NCBI RefSeq assembly: GCF_013368755.1
Contig: NC_049563.1
Coordinates: 868,001 to 932,000 of the forward strand
Source of the DNA: Talaromyces rugulosus
Lineage: Eukaryota; Ascomycota; Eurotiomycetes; Eurotiales; Trichocomaceae
DNA: 64,000 nucleotides
Reading direction: 5' to 3'
Part shown: positions 10,304-22,892 of the stretch, in pieces
How positions within the stretch are numbered: position 1 is the stretch's first letter
How the letters are laid out: the number at the start of each line of letters is the position of its first letter
The notes under the pieces: generated by a model
The model's database searches: none
What the model was told of the DNA's origin: nothing
The model's input: the letters and a program-made list of their open reading frames with translations, nothing else
Made by a program: the position numbers and the translations under genes

Positions 10304-11836
10304 CTATTTCGGATAGTCCTTGATGTGGTAGCTCTTAAGTTTCACGAATTGGTCGAATCCAAACTTGCTCAGCGTGACTCCGCGGCCTGAGTTCTTCCAG
10401 CCAGTCCAGGCAAGGTCCTGACAGGTCTGTTAGTAGGGGAAATTATTCATGGGTGTGATAGGAGTCCGTCCACTTACTGGGCTTGGGTAATCAGCCCGGT
10501 TAATGAACACTGTGCCAGCCTCGACCTCCTCAATAATCTTCTCGGCTGCTGCAATGTCCTTGGTCCATACACTGGCCGTGAGACCGAACTCGCTGTCATT
10601 CATCAACTTGATAGCCTCGATGTCCCCCTTGACCTTCATCACAGGGATGACAGGTCCAAACGTCTCATCTTTCATGACGTCCATGTCATGGGTGACCCCA
10701 GTCAACAAAGTCGGCTTGACAAAGTTTCCATCTCGAGGAAAGGTTTTGAACGACTCGTTTTCCGGGGTTTCGTCCTTGGCGCCCTTGGACAGAGCATCTG
10801 CAACGTGCGCCTCAAAGGTCTCTTTGGATCGTTTCGAAATAACCGGGCCAATTTGTGTCTCGGCTTTGAAAGGATCTCCGACTCGATATTTGCTCAAGAC
10901 TTTCTTGACTTCTGCAACAAATGCATCGTGGATGCTCTCGTGTACGTAGACTCGCTCAATAGCACAGCAGCTCTGGCCACTGTTGAAGATTGCTCCGTCG
11001 ACGATCTCCTCGGCGGCCCAGGCAGCATCGACATCACCCCGGACATACGCCGGATCCTTGCCTCCAAGCTCGAGGCCAACATTCACAACCCGATCAGACG
11101 CAGCCTGTTGAACTGCCAATCCTCCTGCCACGGAACCTGTAAAGCAGATATGGTTGATTTGGGGTGATTTGATAAGGGTTTGCAACTGCACGAGAGATCC
11201 GCAGTGGAAATACTGAATGACGTTTTTGGGAAGCCCCGCCTCCGTGAAAGCCAGGGCAATCTGTTCCGCGACTGTAGGGGTCTGGGGCGACGGTTTCAGA
11301 ATAACGGCGTTTCCGGCAAGGATGGCTGGAATCAAACTGTTGACAAGGACCAGGTAAGGATACTGTGTGGACACCTCCAGTCAGTCTCATAAACACCTAG
11401 TAGATTCGGGGAAACCTACATTCCATGCAAATATAATCAAGACAGCTCCAACGGGTTTCCTCTGGATGTAGCGCTTGAACCCTTTTTCGGCTTCACCGTC
11501 CACAGTGCCTTCTTCGCCCAGCACCGCGTTACTAGCACGGTTCAAAAACTCTCCTCGCTTGACTGCTGTGGCGATCTCCACCCCGGTGTATGACGTTGGC
11601 CGGCCCATCTGCTCGGTCAGCTCTCGTCCCAAGGCATCTTTCTTCTGGGCGAGGATGCCGAGGGCTCGGGCGACGATTTCTTGACGCTGGGCTAGTGTAG
11701 TATTCTTGGAGAAGGATTGAAAGGCAGCCTGGGCAGTTTCTGGGAGCAGCGCAAGTTCCTCGGACGAAACGCCAGGTCGCGTCACAACCGGCTTGTTCGT
11801 GGTGGGGGAAATCGTGCGGAGGGTTTCGAGGGACAT
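10304..11836 (-). CDS. NAD(P)-dependent aldehyde dehydrogenase
   Basis: Oxidises an aldehyde to the acid; the substrate cannot be read from sequence. Three exons, 11836-11420, 11362-10478 and 10417-10304, encode 471 aa, the usual ALDH size. The Rossmann/cofactor region shows PVGAVLIIFAWN, NAVILKPSPQTP and FTGSVAGG. The general base Glu237 lies in LELGGKDP and the catalytic Cys271 (next to Cys272) in FNSGQSCCAIE, 34 residues later as in the family. FGPV and KNSGRGVTLSKFG close the fold. The start is placed at the ATG giving MSLETL; an in-frame ATG 57 bases upstream (11893) would add a short, poorly conserved-looking extension. The last intron (10477-10418) has a textbook TACTAAC branch site. 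Related to the broad betaine/succinate-semialdehyde dehydrogenase-like fungal group. Confidence 0.93.
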
Positions 11837-13246
11837 GGTCGCGATGTGCCGAGTCCTGTCTGGTTTAGTTCGTGCTGTTATCGGCAAGTACAATTATGAG
11901 CTCAATTTTCCAATGCTTCTGGAACAAAGTCAAGGACAAGAATGCAGTTGCTGGTGTGAGGGGAGAAAAAGAACTTGACCCCTCGGGCGAGTAGTGGAGC
12001 TGTGTGATGGGCCCCGATAAGGGTGGGGCATCTACCTAGTATATAGATATAGATAGATAGATATCTTATACAAGTTTAGGGGCGCATAAACGCAGAGTTG
12101 CGTTTTATAGAAGTCATTTCTAACCGGCTATTAAATAGGAAGGTTGAAAATATACTCCGGAAGCTTGGAAGCTTGTAAAATCGTGTGCAGTGAGGTGCAA
12201 GCTTCCTAAGTACGCTGTTGAATTGGTTAAATTAGCTTTGCTGTAGGGGATTGATAGGCTTCGAAGCTTTTAAGTTTTCTAAGTATACTATTAAACTAAT
12301 TAAATTACGTAGTCTTACTGTAAGGGATCCGTAAGCTTTCAAGTTTTCTAAGTATACTACTAGTAGTTAACAGGCAAGCTTGGGACGCACCTTGTATAAG
12401 GGGATTCTTTATGAATGGCCAGATTACAAATATGCCTGACAGATTAGTTCTAAAAAGGGAATTCTTACTCTGAAACCAATAAACCTTTTTTTTTTTTTTT
12501 TCAATTATTGAAATGATAGGTTGTTTTAATAAATTCAATATATCTTTTCTCTCCCTCAAGCTCTATGCCTATTATACACGTATACACGGGCTACTATGTG
12601 CATCAAAAGTGAAAATGGCAGTCCTCAAATATCAGCCTTAAGAATGTAATGGAAGTAGTTCGGATGACGAAGGTAGGATGTTTCTCGAGGACCAAAATAT
12701 TGGTCTATTTGGGCTAGCCAAAGTCCAGGCAGCGAAACGCCATCAACTCCAATAAGATTCACGGAGCATTTTCATCCTCCTCTTTCTAGCATTATTAGGT
12801 GGGCTTTCTATTAGAGAATTTAGTGGAATTCTCAAGGAATTTCGATCTAACCACAGCAGGATCTGTTTGCATGATCTATAGGATTTACCGCGCTTTGACT
12901 GACTCTATACAGAATTCAATAGTCAGCATATTATATCGACCGATCTGTTCATAGTTGCGGTCCTAGGCATAAAAATAATACAGCACAATTTGTTATACAA
13001 CACGAGACCCATTGTGACTATGTAAAAGTTTTTCCTTGTTCGTTGTACTGTTGTGCCTATGATTGGTTTATGCAAGTGCACTCAGCCTTGCGTTCAGCCT
13101 AGCCTTGGGACTACCCCTCCCGATATACGGAACAATGACTTTGCTTCTGCAATTTCTGTAATCTTTCTTATATTTGATTATTTATTCGAAGGGCAGTGTT
13201 TAACCTTACACAGTAACACAACCTAGGAAACCGATTTTCGAAACCG
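11837..13246. other. Long intergenic region with AT-rich repeats
   Basis: About 1.4 kb without a plausible gene. It contains the degenerate tandem repeat at 12199-12371, a poly-T tract near 12487-12502 and AT-rich sequence leading to the NLR-like gene. Confidence 0.5.
12199..12371. repeat. Degenerate ~70-bp tandem repeat
   Basis: Three units begin at 12199, 12272 and 12341 (spacing 73 and 69), each opening with AAG[C/T]TT[C/T]CTAAGTA. Unit 1 and unit 2 differ mainly by C-to-T and G-to-A changes (for example TACGCTGTTGAATTGG against TATACTATTAAACTAA). The third unit is truncated. This is the pattern expected of repeat-induced point mutation, but the sample is small. Confidence 0.6.
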
Positions 13247-16200
13247 TTGGATGTTGGATGTTATATTGCAATGGCACACTCTACTCTATCGCACGATGAC
13301 TATACCGTGGCATGGATCTGTGCGTTGCCGATAGAAATGGCCGCTGCAAAAGTGATGCTGGATGAAATACATCACGACCGCATCGAGAATCAGCCGCCAA
13401 CCGATCACAACACCTATACACTAGGCAAACTGCACGGCCACGATGTGGTGATTGCCGGCTTGCCGTTAGGTATCTACGGGACCACGTCGGCAACCGCAGT
13501 CTTAACACAGATGCGGCCAACATTCCCATCGTTGCGATTTGCCCTTATGGTTGGTATTGGGGGAGGAGTCCCCGGAAAGGCTGACGTTCGACTTGGAGAC
13601 GTGGTGGTCAGCAAGCCAACTGCGAGTGGAAGTGGTGTGATACAGTATGATTACGGGAAAACAATGCGTAATGGATGCTTTCTACCAACCGGGTTTCTCG
13701 ATAAACCTCCCCGGTTTTTGTTGACGGCGATGACTAAAATAGAAAGTAATCATATGATGGGAGAACGACCGATTAAGCAAATCATTGTTGATGTTCTCGA
13801 GAAGAAAAAAGACATGAGAGACAAGTTCTCTCGACCAAGTGATGACTGGCTTTTCTCCGCGACATATCCTCATCAAAACGATGACCATGACTGCTCTACC
13901 TGTGACCTTAATCAGCTAATAGATCGTCCAGGGCGAGCAACTAATGAGCCTTATATCCATTATGGATTAATCGCCTCTGGAAATCAAGTTATGAAAGATG
14001 CGCAGACTCGGGACCAGATTGCACAAGACCCGATAATACTCTGCTTTGAGATGGAGGCGGCGGGTCTGATGGATCAGATTGGATGCCTAGTGATTCGTGG
14101 AATTTGCGACTACTGCGATTCTCACAAACAAAAACAGTGGCAGGGCTATGCATCGTTAGCTGCGGCAGCATATGCCAAGTTGCTGCTATCTGTTGTTGGT
14201 CCGTCAAATTGTCGTCAAATAAAGATAGTGCGCAGTAGTTAAGTTATATCACTACTTGAAGGCCCCTAATTGCTAACTGAACCCTAGGAACTGAATTTAG
14301 TTCAGAAGAGAACGCATGCCTGGGTTCTTTATCTAAAATAAACCCGATTGAATACAGGAATAAACCGAAGTGGATAAAATATCGTGCTCAAGGCACATTC
14401 GAATGGATTATTGAAACACCTGAGCTTCGAACTTGGCTTGGTTCACAGGAAGTTTCTACTGAAGTCCATTCCAACATCCTCTGGCTGTATGGTTACCCAG
14501 GAACTGGAAAATCTACAATGGCAATCACCATTATAGAGAAGGTTCTGAATCACCCTCTTTTTGTTAATAGAGATGCCACCCTTTCCTACTTCTTCTGTAA
14601 CTCCAGTTCCCAGGAGTACCGCACCTCGATTGCTATACTGGGTGGTCTTCTATACCAGATAGCCGAGCAGCTTCCGCAATCGATGAAACACTTACTCCCC
14701 ATATTTCAAGAACGAAAGGAGAATCCTTTTGATTCTTTTGATATACTATGGAATATTCTTATCGACATTTCTCGTGTAAATGCCACCTGTCAATTCTACT
14801 GTGTCATTGATGCTTTGGATGAATGCGATCAAGAGTCACAGAAAACACTCTTGACTCAGATCAAACAAACTTTTGCAAATGACAATAACAGTATGAACAT
14901 ACATTTCCTGATTACCAGTCGACCTCACCCTGAAATTAGGGACTATTTATGTTGGTTTAAATCCAAGGAGTTGTCTACCTACCAGGAAGTCGGAAATGAC
15001 CTCCGAATACTGATCAGGCAAAAGGTCAACGAGCTCTCTCAAACAAAACAATATCCTGAGAATGTGAAACGAAAAGTATCGGAAATCCTTCAAGAAAAAG
15101 CAGAAGGGACATTTCTATGGGTTGGTATCGTATGTGATGACTTGACAAGTGAGAGTGCAAGAAACGCTATCACAAAACTGCAAAGTTTACCTCGAGGGCT
15201 GGATTCACTTTACTCCCGATTACTAGAAACAGCCTTGGCAAAAGCGGAGAAAGAAAAACATAACCTTATCCTACAGATTCTCAGTGTCGTCACAGTCTCA
15301 CGACGCCCTCTTAACGTTGCAGAGCTCTCTATTGCGTGTGGACTCTGCGAGAATGAAGGAGGAGAAAATCTTCTCATATCGCTGGAAGTAATCGATATGT
15401 GTCATCTTATGATTGTGGTCAAAGATGACATCGTACGTCTCCTGCACAAGTCCATGAAAGACTTCCTCCTTCGTGTTCAGGGAGGAAACCTGATCAACCT
15501 CTCAAGAGAAAATGCGACCTTGGCATATCGTTGTATTAATTACTTTTTATCCAATGCGCAATCAATCAACGGCATGCAGAACGGCAAGGTAAACTGCGGG
15601 TTTCTTGAGTATGCGGTCCTCTATTGGCCTGAACATGCCTCAGCTGCGCAGGCTGAATTCGATGTCCAACCAGCTCATACCCATTTCTTTCAACTGGTAT
15701 CAAAGGAAAGGGAACAGTGGCTAGAGGCCTACAACAGCGAATTGAAGTTTTCATCCACCCCGAAGGAATTCTCGGTTATCCATGTAGCAGCGGCATGGAA
15801 CATACCAAATCTCATCGACTTCAGTATGGTCAATATCTCAACGATTCAGAAATTGAAGATGCTTTTTTGGGCCTATCCTGGTACCGGATGGTATACGCGG
15901 CCTTGGAAAGGACGGCATCTACACAAAGCGCTTCTCAATGCACAGGACGGTACTGGTAAGAGTCCACTTCACTGGGCGATTATCAAGAGCCATACGCATA
16001 TCATAGACGTTTTCTTACAACAAGGGGCTGATGTGGACTTGCGGGATAATGAGTCTAAGTGTGCCCTACATTTTGCCGCAGAAATCGGGGACGAACGACT
16101 TGTTCAGATCCTTCTCAGGTCGCCAAAAAACCTGGAGGCCAAAGATAATCAAGGTCGAACCCCATTGCTCATTGCAGTGGATAACTTGCAATTTGAAGTT

Positions 16201-17769
16201 ATTCATCGCCTAGTTAATGCTGGAGCTCAGGTTAATGCTCTCAACAACATGAATCAGAACGCTTTACATCTCATCTGCATAAAAAGGCAGTCAAGTGACA
16301 GCTGTAATTTGCTTCGGTATTTTATTGGCCATGGAATCTCTGCATGTGAATGCGATATAGAAAATATGACACCCTTCCTTTATGCAATAGGAAATGGAAG
16401 TGAAGATCTAGCTGCATTTTTACTTGAAAATGGAGTTGATGTGAACTTTCAGATTCATAGGAAATCATGGGTTGGTCGAACGCAGAATGTTTTTCTCTAT
16501 GATGAGATGGACAATGACTGTGAAGAAATATCTGAAGGCGAACAGGGCTCAGGATTGAGTGCCCTTCACTTTTCGGCCTTGAAAGGGGACGTGAGGATGA
16601 CAGAGTTTTTACTCCATCACCGTGCTGATCCTAATACGAAGTCTGATGCTGGGGATACCCCCTTACATCTGGCCATTCGAAAAGAATTGATAGGAATTAA
16701 ATATCAGGACCCCTGGGTAACTGACGAATATGCAGTTGAGATGCTAAGGGACATTTATGAGCCGGATAGTGACGAGGCTACTGAGATAAATCAACAGATT
16801 GATCAAGCCAGAATAGACGTCGTTCGCGTACTTCTGGAGAGCAGTACCGTCGATGTCAACATAGTCAACAATCGTGGCGACTATCCGCTACACCTGATTC
16901 CATATATTACAAAATATGGAGATATCATCCTGGAAATGCTAATATATAATAAAGCAATTGTGTCGCAATTGAATCACAAGAATCAGACATGTCTTCACCT
17001 TGCCAGCCGGGCAGGAAACCTTAAAGCTATTGAAAGACTTATAAGAAGGGAAGAATGCGACTTTACTTTACTTGACGCTAATGGGTTAAGTCCCCTTCAC
17101 CACGCCGTTATTTGTGATGAGCCACACATCGTACGATTCATGTTGGATCGTTTCCAGGACAAGGAACGAGAATTTTGGAAGCAACTTGACCACTTGGGGA
17201 AGAATATTCTCCATCATCATGTTCAATCACTTCTTTGTTCCAGGAAGATGATTGATTTGCTTCTTGAATACGGATTCCCGATCAATGACCTTGATGCAGA
17301 AGGGGATTCTATTCTTAGCTTATATTTGAGTTCCCCGCACTTGAGTGTTCAAGCTGATACCTTTCAATACATTCTGAGAAAGACTTCCACTGAATGCATA
17401 AAACGAGTGGACCGAAAAGGACGGAATTTGATACACCTATCGATGCGTCAGCGGAGAGTGAGTAATGTCACTATTCTCGAGGATCTATTAAAGTCCGGCA
17501 TAGACATAAATGCGAAAGACGTCGAAGGCAGAGGTATTATGCATCATGGCGCAATTCACGGTGCATTCAACAAAGCCCTTACGCAGTTTTTGCAAGCAAG
17601 ACCCATCTTCAAGCTTCATGAAAGGGATCTGCATGGTAAGACACCTCTCGAATATGCAGAAGAGGAGGCAAATCGTGAACGGGATGGGGTGGATGAGGAT
17701 GAGATCCAGTGGAAACAATCATTACAAAATCTAAGGCATGCAGAGCTATTCGAAATTGATCACAGCTAA
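13247..17769 (+). CDS. NLR-like protein: PNP/UDP-phosphorylase domain, NACHT, ankyrin repeats
   Basis: A STAND-type signalling ATPase of the kind that in fungi is tied to non-self recognition and programmed cell death. Two exons, 13247-14234 and 14288-17769, give 1,489 aa; an in-frame ATG at 13271 is an equally good start. The N-terminal domain (about 15-325) is nucleoside-phosphorylase-like: YTVAWICALPIEMAA, FALMVGIGGGVPG and CFEMEAAGL. After a linker with FEWIIETPELRTWL comes the NACHT with Walker A GYPGTGKST (about 398-406) and Walker B-like YCVIDALDECD (near 505), then TSRPHPEI. About ten or more ankyrin repeats fill 880-1460 (for example GKSPLHWAIIKSHTHIIDV, GRTPLLIAVDN). The intron (14235-14287) keeps phase as A|GTAGTT...CCCTAG|GA. 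Effector and ligand are unknown. Confidence 0.9.
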
Positions 17770-18576
17770 AAATCTCGTTCGATATAGCTACTACGCTTAT
17801 TTTGAAACTATCTTTGAATTTAATTATATCGTAAATAGTCACCTAAAAAGATAGAGATCTTGCCATTTTGAATCATATTGCCAATGACTGGATTTTGTTG
17901 GATTTCATGCTTAGTCTTCTTTGGTTTAAGTGTGGAGTTAATTAATTGTATTGATATATTGTCAATAGTGAGTTTCGAGGAGGCATAAGGGGAGTACAGT
18001 ACCGGTTTTGGGGGGAACGCGAATACCGTTCAGCAACATTGCGTGGTTTTGCAACGCTACAAAAAATCTACACATACCTTACCATTGCAAATAGTAATAT
18101 ATATACAATTTCCAAGTATAGTAATTTTCTGCGATGTATTAGTAATATGGTAATATTGTGGTAACATTGCAAAATGTGAATAGTTGCAAACCATCTATAA
18201 GTTGCAGAAATCTGGTACATTACAGAAACTCAGTAAAAGTGGTTAGCCTTCAAATCTTTAGAACTAATAGATCTAAACTTTTAATTAACCTTGGCTTTTC
18301 AGAGATTACAGATTATAAATAATAGGATTTAGCTCTGTATCAATATCCGAAAAAGTAACGGAACACGACATACATTTGTTCCTACAGGACCGATTTATCA
18401 ATTGGCGAAGATCAAAGAAGACACGTGTATTTCCGATAACTAGCTCTGGGTAGTGATATTCAATGTCGTATCTAAAAATAATCTAGGTATTACACTCCAG
18501 TACTCTTACCAATTCAACGTTATTCTCGCCGTCACATGCCTCCGCGATAATTCACAGCTCATATTCCTAGTTGATT
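17770..18576. other. AT-rich intergenic region
   Basis: About 800 bp between two convergent genes. Rich in TTGCAA- and TAATAT-like words, with no open frame of coding character. It may hold decayed repetitive DNA; I could not identify the source. Confidence 0.45.
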
Positions 18577-19894
18577 CTAATCCGAAAATACTCCCCTCGG
18601 CCAAAGAAGCCACTCATTCAATCTCCCCTCCAAGACAGCCTCAACATGCTCCAACCACACCGCCCCTTGCCGGCCGACAAACCAATAATCCTCAAATGCA
18701 CGGAGCTGCGCACAATAGAACGCCAGAAGCACGAGCGCCACGGGATGTCGTTGCCGAAGGAATTCAAAGTACTGCTCCTCGACGGAAAGCGGCCACACAT
18801 AGAGCATACCGCATTCGAGGGGTGGCGAGGCGTTTTCTATGCAGGTGAATGAGGCTTTGAGGCGGTCGAGGGCCTGGAGGAAGGTGGGCCTTTCTGTGGC
18901 GTTGGGAATTTTGGATGTTATGAGCGTTTGGAGGGCTGCTAGGTGGGAGCCGTAGTCTTTGAAAAAGGTGGTCTGATTGGTTCTGGGGAGTAGGTTAGGC
19001 GTGGGTTGGAGCTTATGGTTATATATCCCTGTTGTTATACTTACGTCTCATTTGCATCCTCCACCATAAATTCTCGTAGGAATAATTGCTTCAGAGGACT
19101 TGTCCGTATCCGGTCAAAGTACGGAAGGAGGACCAGAGTTCCTCGACATAGTCCGAGAAGCTCGACGATTGAGTCGAGCCCGTTAGCCGAGTGAGACTCG
19201 GGAGGATCCGTGGGGGAGGCATGGATGTAGACCATGAGAAGGCTAGAGAAGCAGAACAGAGCGCAGCTGTTGTCGCGAGACGGAGACAGGAGGATCCTTC
19301 GATACGACCGCAAGCCCAGGGACATGTGGAATCCAGCACCGGCGAGGTAGTGGCTGTATCTCTCGGGTTTGAGGTAAGAAAGATGGAGAGCCGATAGACC
19401 CAGAATCCCATGCATGAGAAACTCGTACGAGTATGCAATTTCCGGAATAACGACCTGCCATGTCTCCTGCATTTGCGGCCGCCTGGCGAATGTTTTGGAT
19501 GTGTGGATTGTATAGTGATGCATCAGCTCTGGGTCCTGGGCCGTCCATTCTTGAGGGAACAAGGTCCCCCCTGATAATCTGTCGCTGAAGGTACGAAAGG
19601 GGTCTTCGCTTAATGTTCGGGGACATGGGGCGTCACTACTGTCTAGCATGCGGCCTCTTATGTCGGATAGGATGCCAAAGTCTTCATTTACCCTTGGGGG
19701 TGTGGCGCTGCTGCGATGTTCGAATGTACAGTCCATGCCGCGCCTAAGGCAGTTCAGACATGGGTGGTCTTCGTCACACTACAGTGTGTCAGCCATTGTC
19801 GGGTTAAGATACAATGATCAAGCACCTTAATCCTCCTCCGCTTACACTGATCGCAACCATTGCGGGACTTTCTATGCGACTTCCGGGTCGCCAT
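18577..19894 (-). CDS. Zn2Cys6 transcription factor, UPC2-like group
   Basis: Predicted nuclear regulator. Exons 19894-19826, 19778-19045 and 18982-18577 encode 402 aa. The N-terminal C6 cluster is complete: Cys14, 17, 24, 30, 33 and 40 (GCDQCKRRRIKC, then HPCLNCLRRGMDC). As in many relatives the first intron (19825-19779) falls just before the third Cys. The middle contains WQVVIPEIAYSYEFLMHGI and LGLSALHLSYLKPERYSHYL, typical of the fungal C6 group that includes sterol-uptake regulators such as UPC2. That likeness concerns the fold, not proven function. The C-terminus is helical (LRAFEDYWFVGRQGAVWLEH). Its 5' region is followed by an AT-rich gap before the RTA1 pair, so I cannot assign a target. 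Confidence 0.87.
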
Positions 19895-20584
19895 GCTCGG
19901 ATTAGATGTGTAAGAACGCTACGGGTGGCGTGCGTGGGTCTATTTCTGCAAGCTATCGGCAGGAGACGGAAACGTCTCGATCGTAAGACTCATACCTAAC
20001 AGGCCAACAGAATCCGGAGAGTGGAAAGGAAATGGGCTGCGTACGAATACGGAGCGAAAACGAGGTGGCGGTTGAGGTTTACGGCGGACGGTTAGAAAGA
20101 ATGTGACAAAACTCCGTCATACACTAATAAAATTTGACACTGAATTTTTTTTTTATTGCCACAATGATATTACGTGGAGGGCTAAAAAAAATTACTATAT
20201 TATAAAAATCTCAATATTAAATATTAATGAACTATTCCGCCGGCTATTACCGCCTAGACCCTGCTGGTCTATATTTCCTACGGAGAGGCTTCTAGTTTTA
20301 GATTTTTCTCCTTATATACATGGGATGCGTGGTTTAAAATAAAAAACCATGCAGCCTTATGTAAAAAATGTAAAATACCAAATTCTTTCTAACCATCCGT
20401 CGTAAGGCACAAGGACTTGGCTAAGGTGTTTTCGACCAAGCGCCATCGTAACCCCAAGGCAGCCCAGTTTAACTACTTTCTCGAGACAGGTTTCTCGAGT
20501 TAATGATAACATACTGACCCTATTCACCAATAATGACACCGTATACAGGAGAAAAACTTGTCAAATCGTGCACAGTCCCAATCC
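19895..20584. other. AT-rich intergenic region
   Basis: About 690 bp. The stretch 20110-20400 is strongly AT-rich with poly-T and poly-A tracts and stop-riddled frames, possibly decayed repetitive DNA. No gene is seen. Confidence 0.45.
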
Positions 20585-21568
20585 CTAGGACTGATCATCA
20601 GACTCGAACGCCCTCAGCTCCGCATCTCTCTCCTTCTGCGACCCAACCAGGATCATAGAAGGATGGCACACGTTCATAACAAACATAGTGATAAACATCA
20701 GTGCCGAGTCAAAGACATACATGAACACCTCATGGCTAATCAAAAACCCATTATTTCCCTGCACATACTCGATAATCCGGAAGATTGACCGCACAAGAAT
20801 CAGAACACTCGCAGCATAGAGTCCCACAAGGACAGTTTCCCACCCTCGTCTCTTCTGTTCACGCAGACGTGCCGATAGAACGGTCACCTCGTGTGTAGGA
20901 CTCTGCCGGATGCGGCAGTGGAATATCACGCAGGTTACTATGAAGACGCTGAAGAATGCTAGTTGAACTGCGAGGCCGCCGACGGTGACGTCTTCGCCAA
21001 GTTTGTAGTTTTCTATCGTACCAGATGCCATGATACCGCCGCCTGGCAGGGCTTTATTAGTGATCCTATTAGTCAAAGATGATAAAGAGACAACGAACCT
21101 GCAGCCTGCGCGACGAATCCAATCACATCTCCGATCACGAAGATCTTGGTCATCCACCGCACAGAAACCACACTGAGCCTCTCGGCGTGTAGAAAGACGA
21201 TGAGTCGGCCCAATACCATGTAGATCGAGGCGGCATAGAGCGGTGGAGCAAGTAGGATAAGGATGGTCTGTATGCTGTAGATTGGAACCGAATCTTTATT
21301 ATTGTGGGCGAGGATGCGGCAGACATAGCCAATGATTTGGACTAAAAAGCTCAGTATCAGCGGTCTTTCATGCCGATGAAGATGGAATGGAGATTGGCTT
21401 ACATATTCCTCCGATCACAAAGGCCATAAAGTACCATGCTCGTCCGCGCCACACCTGATAGACATGGTATATTGTCGTGAGGAGGAAGAGGGCCACGAAT
21501 AGCCCTGCCGCGGCGCTGTTGGGTGTATATCTATACAGCTTGAAGTCAATGACGCCCTGTTCGGCCAT
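20585..21568 (-). CDS. RTA1-like (lipid-translocating exporter family) membrane protein A
   Basis: Multi-pass plasma-membrane-type protein of the fungal RTA1/RSB1 family, members of which affect resistance to amphiphiles such as 7-aminocholesterol or long-chain bases. Exons 21568-21403, 21341-21099 and 21042-20585 encode 288 aa. About seven hydrophobic segments are visible (for example AAAGLFVALFLLTTIYHVY, PIYSIQTILILLAPPLYAA, VQLAFFSVFIVTCVIF). Family hallmarks include IYMVLGR, FVIGDVIGF, QAAGGGIMASG and RSIFRIIEYVQGNNGFL with SHEVFMYVFD. The gene is head-to-head with a second RTA1 gene of identical length starting at 21857. It lacks the 49-nt intron that splits its partner just after the IGY motif. 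Transported substrate is unknown. Confidence 0.92.
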
Positions 21569-21856
21569 TTTGATCTAGCTGTAGAGAAGTAAGGGAAAAA
21601 AATTTAAAAAATTTCGGTGTCGACCTCCTGTACTTATAGCGACTAGTGGGTCCCAGTATACTCGCATCCCGAAAGGGAACGAGTACGCATACGAGTACGA
21701 CTCCAACCACACAGCCACTGTTTACTTCGAAAATCTCTCTAAACTGCTGTCTATAAATACAGAAATTTGTCGTAAATATCTTTCATGCTTTAATTACACC
21801 TGCCACTCTTTACTTGATTTAATTCTGCACGCTCGTTCACTGCATTCTTCTTCCAC
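21569..21856. promoter_or_regulatory. Shared 288-bp divergent promoter of two RTA1 paralogues
   Basis: The only DNA between the start codons of the two head-to-head RTA1 genes. It must carry the core promoters of both and could allow joint regulation. I could not identify a specific operator. Confidence 0.5.
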
Positions 21857-22892
21857 ATGGCTACCGATCATTCAGATTTTAAACTATACAGATACGACCC
21901 TTCAATCGGCGCAGCAGTCGTCTTCATCATTCTTTTCATAATAGCATCAGGCATCCATACGTACCAAGCAGCCCGAACGAGAGCATGGTTCCTCATCCCG
22001 TTTGTCGTCGGCGGACACTGTGAGTCTTCAACCCGACAACAGTTGATGCCTCACCACTAATCTACATCATCCCAGTTGAATGGATCGGCTATATTGGCGT
22101 ATGTCTACTGCTACCTGCCTTGTTATATGCTACGACTGACTTCCCAGCGCGCCATCTCCGGAACCGAAGCCCCCGACTTTACTACCAACCCTTACATCCT
22201 GCAAACCCTCCTCCTCCTCATTGCGCCCACCCTCTACGCCGCAACCATCTACATGGAACTTGGCCGGATCGTGGTCCTAACAGATGGAGAGGCGCACTGC
22301 TTTATTCGCCGAAGGTGGCTAACCAAGTTATTCCTAATCGGCGATATCATCTCGTTCATTATGCAGGGTGGAGGTAATCCCCCCCAATAAAGCCCACTGC
22401 AGATTTACTCTACTAAGACCTATTAATCATAATCTAGGCGGCGGGATAATGGCCTCCGGAAACCTCAGCGCCCTAAAAACTGGCGAAAACATCATAATCG
22501 GTGGCCTCGTTATACAACTAATCTTCTTCTCACTCTTTGTCACAACGAGCATAAAATTCCACCTCGGACTGCGGAGTAGCCCATCACGCAAACTCCTTCA
22601 CTCCCAACCACCCTGGGAGCGGCACATGTACGCGCTCTACGGGGGCAGCGCCCTCATCTTTATCCGATCGCTGTTTCGGTTGATCGAGTATGCGCAGGGG
22701 AATGATGGGTACCTGGTGTCACATGAGGTGTATATGTATATCTTTGATGCGGTGCCCATGATACTTATTATGGCTGTCTTTGCCTGGGTGCATCCGAGTG
22801 AGGTGAATGCGTTGTTGAAGCCGGGAGGTAGGGGGAGGGCTGCTGAGAGGGTGTTTTGGTTGAAGATGGAGGGCGGAGAGAGCTTGCTATAG
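21857..22892 (+). CDS. RTA1-like (lipid-translocating exporter family) membrane protein B
   Basis: Paralogue of the RTA1 gene on the other strand. Exons 21857-22019, 22076-22098, 22148-22373 and 22438-22892 encode 288 aa. The second exon is a 23-nt microexon coding FEWIGYIG; both its flanking introns are canonical and are needed for the frame. Shared hallmarks are IYMELGR, FLIGDIISF, GGGIMASG, RSLFRLIEYAQGNDGYL and SHEVYMYIFDAV. Seven or so membrane helices are predicted. The C-terminal tail is longer and basic (KPGGRGRAAERVFWLK) than that of its neighbour. Duplication followed by inversion is the simplest origin, old enough for clear divergence and one intron difference. Substrate is unknown. 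Confidence 0.92.

Noticed and set aside
13247..13270. Extra eight residues before MAHSTLSHDDY in the NLR-like gene
   Set aside because: Not rejected outright: the longer start is used in the coordinates, but relatives usually begin close to the DDYTVAWICALP motif, so 13271 may be the real start.
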